Assembly (NCBI GenBank): GCA_035502095.1
Contig: DATJUX010000033.1
Location: 1 to 25,683, forward strand
DNA length: 25,683 nucleotides
Source: JAKANT01 sp035502095
Lineage (GTDB): Bacteria > Pseudomonadota > Gammaproteobacteria > Burkholderiales > Burkholderiaceae_F
Direction of reading: 5' to 3'
Every line of letters starts with the position of its first letter. The stretch's first letter is position 1. Under the pieces are notes generated by a model. It was not told the origin of the DNA. It made no database searches and was given only the letters and a program-made list of their open reading frames with translations. A program made the translations under genes and the position numbers. Of this stretch, positions 16,728 to 23,191 are shown piece by piece.

Positions 16728-18153
16728 TCCGGTCGAAGCGGCACTGCTCGCCGTCACACGCAGCGCAGTCGAGGCGATCCCACCGGAACATCCGACCCCC
16801 GCCAATGCCGATCTGGCGGGCGGCGCGCGGACGCGCGCGCGCCGCGCGGCGCCCCTGGTCATCGCGCTCAGCGGCGGGCGCGATTCGATGACCCTGCTCG
16901 ATCTCGCCGTGCGCCTGCGCACCGAACGCGTGCGTGCCTTCGGCGAGCTGGTCGCGGTCCACGTCCATCACGGCATGCAGAAGGCGGCCGACGAGTGGGC
17001 CGAGTTCTGCGCGCAGATCTGCACCAAGCTCGATGTCGCGCTCGAGGTTCACCGCGTCGCCGTGCGGCCCCAGGCGCGCGGACCGGAGGCGGCCGCGCGG
17101 GCGGCGCGATACGCCGCGCTGCTCGAGACGGCGCACGAGCGTGGCGCGCGCCTGGTCCTGATGGCGCACCACCTCGACGATCGCATCGAGACCTTCCTGA
17201 TCCAGTGGCTGCGCGGCGCCGGACCGGAAGGGCTGGCGGCGATGCCGGCGGTGCGCGCGATGGAGTCCGTGCGCATCGTGCGCCCGCTGCTCGACGTCCC
17301 GCGCGCCGACATCGAGCACTACGTGGCGGTGCGCGGCCTGGTGCACGTGGAAGACCCCAGCAACGTGGATGTGCGCCTGTTGCGCAATGCGATCCGGCGC
17401 TCGGTGGTGCCGGCGCTGGAAGCCGCACGTCCCGGCATGCGCAAGGCCGCGGCGCGTTCGATCGATCTCGTCGCCGAGGCGGCCGAAGTCCTGCGCGAGT
17501 ACGGTGCGGCCGACCTCGAGGCATGCGCCGCGGGTGCGCCCGAGGGAATGTTGTACGTCGACCGGCTGGCGCAGTTGACGCCGGCACGCCAGGCGCTGGT
17601 CCTGCGCAGCTGGCTCACGGACCACGGGCTGGAGAACCTGTCGCGCGCGCGCCTGCGCGACGTGCTCGCGCAGGCGCTGACCGTGCGCGGCGACGCGCGC
17701 TTGCTGCTGCGGATCGGCGCCCTGGAAGTGCGGCGGCATCGCGGCCTGCTGCTGCTGCGCGAGGCGCAGCGGGCGGGCGGCGACGCCGCGACGCTGGTCT
17801 GGCAGGGCGAAGAAGAGATCGCGGTGCCCGCCTGGGGCGGCGTGCTGCGTTTCGACACCGGCGTCGAAGAAGGCTTCGACGTCGAATGGCTGAGCGGCGT
17901 CCCGCTCGAGCTGCGCGGGCGCGGCGGCGGGGAGCGCTTCAAGCCGCACCCGACGCGCCCCTCGAAGACGCTCAAGCGGCTGTTCCAGGAGGCCAACGTG
18001 CCGGAGTTCGAGCGCGCCCGCCTGCCGCTGGTGTGGCGCGGCGAGGACCTGATCTACGTGGCGGGCCTCGGCGCCGATGCGCGCCTGGTGGACACGGGTG
18101 GCCCGCGCGTGATGCTCGGGTGGCATCCTGATGCGCCGCTGCTCGGCGGGTGA
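16693..18153 (+). CDS. tilS: tRNA(Ile)-lysidine synthetase
   Basis: A 486-residue N-type ATP pyrophosphatase that adds lysine to C34 of tRNA-Ile(CAU), allowing AUA decoding. The PP-loop SGGRDS is at residues 60-65; HHGMQ, MAHHLDDRIETFLIQWLRG and GLAAMP are family motifs. DPSNVDVRLLRNAIR precedes the helical middle domain, and the TilS C-terminal domain holds RGRGGGERFKPHPTRPSKTLKRLFQE. The N-terminal part before the PP-loop is long (about 59 residues against roughly 20 in many homologues), so a later start cannot be excluded, though none is obvious. ATG 16693 lies inside the end of accA. Confidence 0.94.
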   Translation: MASSRKRRPTLDPVEAALLAVTRSAVEAIPPEHPTPANADLAGGARTRARRAAPLVIALSGGRDSMTLLDLAVRLRTERVRAFGELVAVHVHHGMQKAADEWAEFCAQICTKLDVALEVHRVAVRPQARGPEAAARAARYAALLETAHERGARLVLMAHHLDDRIETFLIQWLRGAGPEGLAAMPAVRAMESVRIVRPLLDVPRADIEHYVAVRGLVHVEDPSNVDVRLLRNAIRRSVVPALEAARPGMRKAAARSIDLVAEAAEVLREYGAADLEACAAGAPEGMLYVDRLAQLTPARQALVLRSWLTDHGLENLSRARLRDVLAQALTVRGDARLLLRIGALEVRRHRGLLLLREAQRAGGDAATLVWQGEEEIAVPAWGGVLRFDTGVEEGFDVEWLSGVPLELRGRGGGERFKPHPTRPSKTLKRLFQEANVPEFERARLPLVWRGEDLIYVAGLGADARLVDTGGPRVMLGWHPDAPLLGG

Positions 18154-18184
18154 GTGCGACCTCTCCGCTGCGGGAGCGGGTCCA

Positions 18185-18190
18185 TATAAT
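18185..18190 (+). promoter_or_regulatory. Candidate -10 box (TATAAT) for lysC
   Basis: A perfect TATAAT occurs 29 bp before the lysC ATG in the 66 bp gap after tilS. No good -35 is seen at the right distance; the upstream stretch is GC-rich. It suggests lysC can be transcribed on its own. Confidence 0.5.
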
Positions 18191-18219
18191 CCGCGCCTTT
18201 CGCCCTTCGCCAAACGTTC

Positions 18220-19476
18220 ATGGCGCTCTACGTTCACAAGTACGGCGGCACGTCGGTCGGATCGGTCGAGCGGATCCGCAATGTCGCGCAGCGCATCGCC
18301 AAGTGGCATCGCGCCGGACATCAGATGGTCGTGGTCGTGTCCGCGATGAGCGGCGAGACCAACCGGCTGATCGCGCTCGCTAGGGCGGTGCAGCTCAATC
18401 CAGACCCGCGCGAACTGGACGTGATCGCCTCGACCGGCGAGCAGGTCACCATCGCCCTGGTGGCGATGGCGCTCAAGGAGATCGGGATCGAGGCGAAGAG
18501 CTACACCGGCCCGCAGGTGCACGTGCTGACCGACAGCGCGTTCACCAAGGCGCGCATCGTCGAGATCGACGATCGCAAGATCCACGCCGACCTGCGCGCG
18601 GGCCACGTGGTTGTGGTGGCCGGTTTCCAGGGTGCCGACGAGTTCGGCAACCTGACCACGCTCGGCCGCGGCGGATCGGATACGTCGGCGGTGGCACTGG
18701 CGGCCGCGCTCAAGGCCGACGAGTGCCTGATCTACACCGACGTCGACGGCGTCTACACCACCGATCCGCGCATCGTGCCCGAGGCACGCCGGCTGCACAC
18801 CGTGACCTTCGAGGAGATGCTCGAGATGGCCAGCCTCGGGTCGAAGGTGCTGCAGATCCGCTCGGTCGAGTTCGCCGGCAAATACCGGGTCAAGCTGCGC
18901 GTGCTCTCCAGCATGACCGACGCCGATGCGCCGCTGGCCGAAGAAGCCGAGTCCGGGACCCTGATCACGTTCGAGGAAGATGAGCAGATGGAAAAGGCCG
19001 TCATCTCCGGTATCGCCTTCTCGCGCGACGAGGCCAAGATCACGCTCACGCGCGTGCCCGACAAGCCGGGCATCGCCTCGAAGATCCTGGGCGCGATCGC
19101 CGAGGCGAACATCGATGTCGACATGATCGTGCAGAACATCAGCGTCGACGGCATGACCGACTTTTCGTTCACCGTCCACCGCAACGAATACGCCAAGGCG
19201 ATGGAAGTGCTGGCGCAGAGGGTCAAGGCGGCGATCGGCGCCACCAGCATCCAGGGCGATGCGCGGATCTGCAAGGTCTCGGTGGTCGGCATCGGCATGC
19301 GTTCGCACGTCGGCATCGCGAGCCTGATGTTCCGCACGCTGGCGGAGGAGGGCATCAACATTCAGATGATCACCACGAGCGAGATCAAGATCTCGGTGGT
19401 GGTCGACGACAAGTACATGGAACTCGCGGTGCGCGCCCTGCACAAGGCATTCGGGCTCGAACAAGAGCCGGCGTGA
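18220..19476 (+). CDS. lysC: Aspartate kinase
   Basis: A 418-residue aspartokinase that phosphorylates aspartate, the first step toward lysine, threonine, methionine and diaminopimelate. The kinase domain opens with MALYVHKYGGTSVGSVERI and has ASTGEQVT, LGRGGSDTSAVALA and YTDVDGVYTTDPR. Two C-terminal ACT domains follow (about residues 265-415, with VPDKPGIASKILGAIAEANI and GMRSHVGIASLMFRTLAEEGI), which usually bind lysine and threonine for concerted feedback inhibition. Length and domain order are those of the monofunctional Pseudomonas/Burkholderia type. Its promoter-like TATAAT is 29 bp upstream. Confidence 0.96.
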   Translation: MALYVHKYGGTSVGSVERIRNVAQRIAKWHRAGHQMVVVVSAMSGETNRLIALARAVQLNPDPRELDVIASTGEQVTIALVAMALKEIGIEAKSYTGPQVHVLTDSAFTKARIVEIDDRKIHADLRAGHVVVVAGFQGADEFGNLTTLGRGGSDTSAVALAAALKADECLIYTDVDGVYTTDPRIVPEARRLHTVTFEEMLEMASLGSKVLQIRSVEFAGKYRVKLRVLSSMTDADAPLAEEAESGTLITFEEDEQMEKAVISGIAFSRDEAKITLTRVPDKPGIASKILGAIAEANIDVDMIVQNISVDGMTDFSFTVHRNEYAKAMEVLAQRVKAAIGATSIQGDARICKVSVVGIGMRSHVGIASLMFRTLAEEGINIQMITTSEIKISVVVDDKYMELAVRALHKAFGLEQEPA

Positions 19477-19487
19477 GCGGTGGTTCG

Positions 19488-19516
19488 TTGCCGTGCGGTG
19501 CCGTGGAGACTAAACT
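19488..19516 (+). promoter_or_regulatory. Candidate sigma70 promoter for tRNA-Ser
   Basis: TTGCCG (19488-19493) and TAAACT (19511-19516) are spaced by exactly 17 bp, just after the lysC stop. They match the consensus at four and five positions. The tRNA starts about 130 bp downstream, a long leader that contains a dispersed repeat. Confidence 0.45.
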
Positions 19517-19570
19517 GCGCGGCGCTTGCGCGGTGTCGTACCGGGCGTTCGGGTCGCCCGAGGCAGTCGT

Positions 19571-19636
19571 GTCATCCCGAGCAAAGCAAGGGATCTCGAA
19601 CCTGCATCGTGCGACACGCGCCGCGGAATGAGATGA
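19571..19636. repeat. Dispersed repeat, copy 2 (between promoter and tRNA-Ser)
   Basis: The segment begins GTCATCCCGAGCAAAGCAAG and continues with GGATCTCGAA. The right boundary is approximate, taken at GAGATGA near 19636. Its left end resembles the element at 15005 (GTCATGCCGAG), and GTCATCCCGAGC..GGATCT is a pattern common in intergenic repeats of many bacteria. Confidence 0.45.
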
Positions 19637-19647
19637 AGGCAAGTCCC

Positions 19648-19741
19648 GGAGACGTGGCCGAGTGGTCGAAGGCACTCCCCTGCTAAGGGAGCATGCGGGC
19701 AAAAACTCGCATCGACGGTTCGAATCCGTCCGTCTCCGCCA
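19648..19741 (+). tRNA. tRNA-Ser(GCT)
   Basis: A complete 94-nt serine tRNA including an encoded CCA. The acceptor stem pairs GGAGACG with CGTCTCC. The anticodon stem CTCCC/GGGAG (19675-19679, 19687-19691) holds the loop CTGCTAA, giving anticodon GCT (19682-19684), which reads AGC and AGU. A long variable arm (around 19692-19715) marks it as class II, as expected for serine. The T arm is GACGG-TTCGAAT-CCGTC. It lies at the border between core genes and an accessory region with an integrase, so its 3' end is a plausible integration site. Confidence 0.97.
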
Positions 19742-19923
19742 GAAATCCTCGTAGTTCGCTGAATGCATTGGGTTTCCGGCTGAGTGGCCGGTACAGCCCA
19801 CGAATCTAGCCACGAGTCTCGCCGTTCTTGAAGCAAGCAGCAGCGAGCGGCCGGCAAATGAAGTTGTGCGGCGTGAGCGCGACTGGTATCGCAGCTGGCG
19901 CAGCGATCAAAACTCGGTAGTGA

Positions 19924-20424
19924 TCAAACTACTCGTGGTCCGGCATTCGAGACTTCGCGCAATTCACGCATAGCGGCCGCGACGAGAAATTGCAGCCACC
20001 ATCGGTGAAGAACACGCACAACGATCGCCGCCATCAAGTAGCCTGCGCCTGCTGGAACGAGCAGAACAAAGCCAGCCGCGCCTAGATACCAGGGCAGGAG
20101 TATCGCGGTTGCAGCGATCACAAGAAGATCGACGCCTCGGAGGAGAAACGGCGGATCAACGCGAACATAGTTGACACCCTCGCCAGTCGAGTTGTTGTGC
20201 AATCCGACGACCCATTCCTTCCTGATCAGCAAGACGACCCGATGTCCGCGGCGCGCTGGAAGCACGCGCGTGTGGATGACCCACTTGCTTTCGTGTCCAT
20301 TGGCTTCGCGCAGCCACACCTCGCGCCGCTCGCGAGCCGGATAGCGTTCCCACATGCGCAGCGGGACGTTGATGTAGCGGTTCGTTTCGATAACGCTGCC
20401 GCTTACTAGGGGGAACGGCTTCAT
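19924..20424 (-). CDS. Small membrane protein of unknown function
   Basis: A 166-residue protein I do not recognise. Residues 1-95 look soluble and beta-rich (VWLREANGHESKWVIHTRVL, HRVVLLI, VVGLHNNSTGEGVNYVRVD). Residues about 98-138 are strongly hydrophobic with a Pro/Gly break, consistent with two transmembrane helices, and a basic/aromatic LHRWWLQF segment follows. The coding pattern looks real: no rare-codon clutter, and hydrophobicity is well organised. ATG 20424 is chosen; a GTG at 20463 would add 13 residues. The layout of a beta domain followed by a helical hairpin is seen in various small inner-membrane proteins, but no function can be assigned. It is alone on its strand between tRNA-Ser and the recombinase. 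Confidence 0.65.
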   Translation of the reverse strand: MKPFPLVSGSVIETNRYINVPLRMWERYPARERREVWLREANGHESKWVIHTRVLPARRGHRVVLLIRKEWVVGLHNNSTGEGVNYVRVDPPFLLRGVDLLVIAATAILLPWYLGAAGFVLLVPAGAGYLMAAIVVRVLHRWWLQFLVAAAMRELREVSNAGPRVV

Positions 20425-20655
20425 GGCTGACCTGGTCGTGCTCGTTCGGCCAGCGTTGCTCACAAACTCAGTTCGTCAATTCCTCGATCGCAATGGCCGG
20501 GAGCACGACCCGTTTTATCGAATTCGTTCGAAGGGCTGTTTCACTCGGCAGGTCCGCAGCCGTTCGACTTCTGTGGCCGACGTTGCACGCTCGTCGCACG
20601 CTCGTTGCACGCGCGACCAACGACGAGGACCAGGACATTCGTCGACTTGGCGCGC

Positions 20656-20690
20656 GATCAACGGGCGTTGAACGGCCGTTGATCGATCAA
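20656..20690. repeat. Nested palindromes GATCAACGG...CCGTTGATC and TTGATCGATCAA
   Basis: GATCAACGG (20656-20664) and CCGTTGATC (20676-20684) are a perfect 9 bp inverted repeat with an 11 nt loop. The right arm overlaps a perfect 12 bp palindrome TTGATCGATCAA (20679-20690). The arrangement could be an operator, a hairpin or a recombination site; nothing downstream within 100 bp looks like a gene. Confidence 0.45.
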
Positions 20691-21515
20691 TCTCCCGCGG
20701 ACGCCGCGTTCGCCAAGAAAAAACGTGAGGTAGGAGAAATCGTGTCAAGTCCCGCGCCTGATCTCGAAAGTGCGCTCGGACGCCGCCCTTTTCGGCATCT
20801 GAGTCGCCAATGCACCGAATGTCGTCTTGTCAAGAGCGCGTAATCGGTTTGATACTTCGCTCGTGTCTTGTCCGGCGCTGCCGCCGGCAACTCGCATCGA
20901 GCGAGAACAGGCAGCCGTCGCAGTCGTTACCTGCCCTGTAGTGGACCCTCGTGCGCCGAACCCGATTCGGCGCCGAGATCATCCTTTCCGATTCTTTATC
21001 GGTATTCGCGACTGACGGTCCCCGGGCTCGAAGCGCGGCGGTCGTCTTGGCATCGTCAAGGTCTTGGCGAGGTCGTAGGCAACATCTGCTTCCACTGTCC
21101 GCCGCACTTCGGTGCGCCGCTCGGATCTTGCGCCGCTGGCGTGATACCGAGCGCCCACGGACACGCATGGCCGCACTCCCGGTTGGTCGCCGGGCTGTCC
21201 ACCGACCTGCGCAGATGTTCATGCATCGCAACGTTCGTTAAGAGCGGCGGGCCTTGAGCCTGCCGAGCGGTCCAACTCCCAGAGAGTCGCTGGCCGCACG
21301 CCCGCATCGCGGGCAAGAACCTGCACGTCGCCGCTGAGCGCACGTAGCAGTTCGTGTTCGTTTTAAGGAACCACCTTTCCGGGCTTCGACCTGGAAGAAC
21401 CATGGACAACCTGGCCAGCGGCGAGTCGCGTGGGTCGGTGTGGAAACGCGACTCTTGGACGGGCGGACTCGAGGACGGCCGCGCGTCGACAAGCTGCGCC
21501 TCACCCAATCAACCA

Positions 21516-21541
21516 CCTCGCGCGCTGGCACACGCGCGAGG
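21516..21541. promoter_or_regulatory. Strong hairpin just upstream of the recombinase gene
   Basis: CCTCGCGCG (21516-21524) and CGCGCGAGG (21533-21541) form a perfect, GC-rich 9 bp stem with an 8 nt loop, followed by TTTCC. It ends 17 bp before the recombinase ATG, close to its ribosome binding site, so it may control expression of the recombinase or end upstream transcription. Confidence 0.45.
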
Positions 21542-21558
21542 TTTCCTGGAGACCAGTG

Positions 21559-22818
21559 ATGACATCACCATCGACTTTCCACCCCCCGCGGGCGTTTCGC
21601 ACTCGCAAGGAGATTGAAGCCAATCCCTATCCCCGGCGCGGGGAACTCGATTCAAGCAACGCGGATCGGCTGCTCGCCGCGTTGCCGCTCGGTCACCGCG
21701 ACTGGAAGCGCATCCTCGCCTGCATCCTCGTCAAGCACGGCCGGGAGCACGGCACCCGAAACAAGCAGGTATCGAACCAGACGATGTACGAGCGCCCGCG
21801 CTTTCTCTATCGGTTCTTCGACGATCTGCACAGGCAAACGATCTACGTCCGTCTCGATCCCCGCTGTCTGGGGAATCGGCACGTAGAGGCCATGATCGCG
21901 ATCTGGGCAAAGCGCGGGCTTGGTGCCGGCACGATCGCGAACTACTTGAGCGTGCTGCGCGTGTTCGCGACCTGGATCGGGGAGGATCCAGCGATTGTCC
22001 GGAGCGCCGCGGAGTATCTCGGCGACGATTCGGCGCAGGCGCATCGGCGTCAGGTCGCCGATGAAGACCACAGCTGGATCGCCGCGGGTATCGAACTCGC
22101 TGGAGTGCTGGAGCAAATCCGGGCGATCTGCCCCTACGTCGCGATCCAGACGGAGTGCAGCAGGCTATTCGGCCTGAGGCCAAAGGAAGCGAGGTGCCTG
22201 CGACCGCACGAGGCGGTGATTCCTCGGGAACGGGCCAACCCGCGAGATCGTGACCCCAACTCTCTGGCGACTCACTACCTTCATCTCGACCAGGGGACGA
22301 AGGGTGGTCGCCCGCGCGACCAGCCGATCGAGACCGAAGTGGAGTGGGAGCTCGTGCGGCGGGCTCAGGCGCTAGTGCGGCCGGGGCAGCATCTCGGACG
22401 GCCCGGGTACACGTTGAAGCAGAACACGGAGCACTACTACCGCGTACTGCGGAAGGTCGGCATCACACGTGATGATCTCGGCGTCACTGCCCACGGCCTG
22501 CGGCACGAGTTCGCGATCGAGAAATACAAGCAGACAGCTGGTGTTGCTGCGCCAGTTCGAGGAGGGTCAGCACCGGATAGAGAGGTCGATCGCGGCGCAC
22601 GTGGCAAAGTTTCGCGGCTTCTCGGTCACGCGCGTCGTCAAGTGACCAGCGCCTACCTTGGGTCGCCACGTATCGCTCTTTCGTCACACAAGGAAGCCAA
22701 CCAAAGTGATGGTGCGGCATCGTCGATGGTGTGCAATAGGCCGGTAGGGACCGCTCGATCCACGGAAGAGCTAACGAGCAGGCACCTTCATCACTTCGAG
22801 GACCCACGCGACTCATAG
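21559..22818 (+). CDS. Tyrosine recombinase (phage-type integrase)
   Basis: A 419-residue site-specific tyrosine recombinase that cuts and rejoins DNA through a covalent phosphotyrosine. An N-terminal SAM-like core-binding region (about residues 75-165, with GAGTIANYLSVLRVFATWIG) precedes the catalytic domain. Catalytic residues are all visible: Arg207 in LFGLRPKEAR, Lys248 in GTKGGRPR, His312 and Arg315 in HGLRHEF, His357 in LLGHARRQ and Tyr366 in TSAYLG. The insert APVRGGSAPDREVDRGARGK between HxxR and the Tyr resembles the Integrase_1-type family found on mobile elements. ATG 21559 follows a GGAG at about 21548; an upstream start at 21430 adds unlikely residues. It appears complete. Its position 1.8 kb from tRNA-Ser suggests it integrated an island there. 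Confidence 0.9.
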   Translation: MTSPSTFHPPRAFRTRKEIEANPYPRRGELDSSNADRLLAALPLGHRDWKRILACILVKHGREHGTRNKQVSNQTMYERPRFLYRFFDDLHRQTIYVRLDPRCLGNRHVEAMIAIWAKRGLGAGTIANYLSVLRVFATWIGEDPAIVRSAAEYLGDDSAQAHRRQVADEDHSWIAAGIELAGVLEQIRAICPYVAIQTECSRLFGLRPKEARCLRPHEAVIPRERANPRDRDPNSLATHYLHLDQGTKGGRPRDQPIETEVEWELVRRAQALVRPGQHLGRPGYTLKQNTEHYYRVLRKVGITRDDLGVTAHGLRHEFAIEKYKQTAGVAAPVRGGSAPDREVDRGARGKVSRLLGHARRQVTSAYLGSPRIALSSHKEANQSDGAASSMVCNRPVGTARSTEELTSRHLHHFEDPRDS

Positions 22819-22854
22819 CCGAATTTCACCTCGGCGCAGGAGAGAGTCGGCTAT
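22815..22854. repeat. Inverted repeat overlapping the recombinase stop codon
   Basis: ATAGCCGA (22815-22822) includes the recombinase TAG stop and is complementary to TCGGCTAT (22847-22854), which includes the ATG of the next small ORF. The 24 bp between them hold an AGGAGAG ribosome binding site, so a hairpin would hide that site. Confidence 0.4.
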
Positions 22855-23050
22855 GCGCAAGGAGCGGACCGACGGCGCGTCCAGGTCGACAAATGTGGCC
22901 GGACCAGTACGCGATCTCAACGCTCAGTCAAACGCGACGCTCGCGATGACCGTTCGTGGAGTAGAGCGGAAATTCCTCGCTGCGAGCGGCGCGTTCGCGC
23001 CACGATCCTCCGAAGCTGACATTCATGTTGCGACGGCACCGCTCCGATGA
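22853..23050 (+). CDS. Possible small ORF downstream of the recombinase
   Basis: A 65-residue reading frame with ATG 22853 preceded by a good AGGAGAG sequence 7 bp upstream, 34 bp after the recombinase stop. The product would be basic and without recognised motifs. Small basic proteins beside integrases can be excision factors, but nothing in this sequence identifies it as one, and it may be a chance frame. Confidence 0.25.
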   Translation: MRKERTDGASRSTNVAGPVRDLNAQSNATLAMTVRGVERKFLAASGAFAPRSSEADIHVATAPLR

Positions 23051-23191
23051 GAGTTGCTTGGACGTCAGCTCGTGACGCCAACGAACAGGTGGAATCGACC
23101 CGTAGTGAACTTTGAGTGCGGCGCAAGCGGCTGGTCAATCACTGCATATCCGACGTTGGATCGCCGGGTTGGTGTCATTGTTGGTGTTGTT
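23051..23191. other. Gap before the S9 peptidase 3' end
   Basis: No gene or clear terminator hairpin seen in this stretch. It separates the plus-strand small ORF from the convergent minus-strand peptidase. Together with the doubtful small ORF it forms a 373 bp zone after the recombinase that may be entirely noncoding. Confidence 0.4.

Larger units (their letters stand above)
20425..21558. other. Long stretch without a convincing gene, with palindromes
   Basis: About 1.1 kb between the membrane protein gene and the recombinase. Six-frame reading gives only short overlapping ORFs with low-quality, Arg/Ser-rich translations and no family I know, on either strand. It may be decayed island DNA or a regulatory/attachment region. 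Two palindromic features stand out and are listed separately at 20656-20690 and 21516-21541. Confidence 0.5.

Noticed and set aside
16702..19464. 920-codon open frame on the minus strand opposite tilS and lysC
   Set aside because: It is antisense to two genes with complete family motifs, and its translation is Arg/His/Asp-rich with no domains; a GC-rich codon-position artefact.
20493..20843. 116-codon plus-strand ORF after the membrane protein gene
   Set aside because: No ribosome binding site, no motif, compositionally like noncoding GC-rich frames; kept as gene-free.
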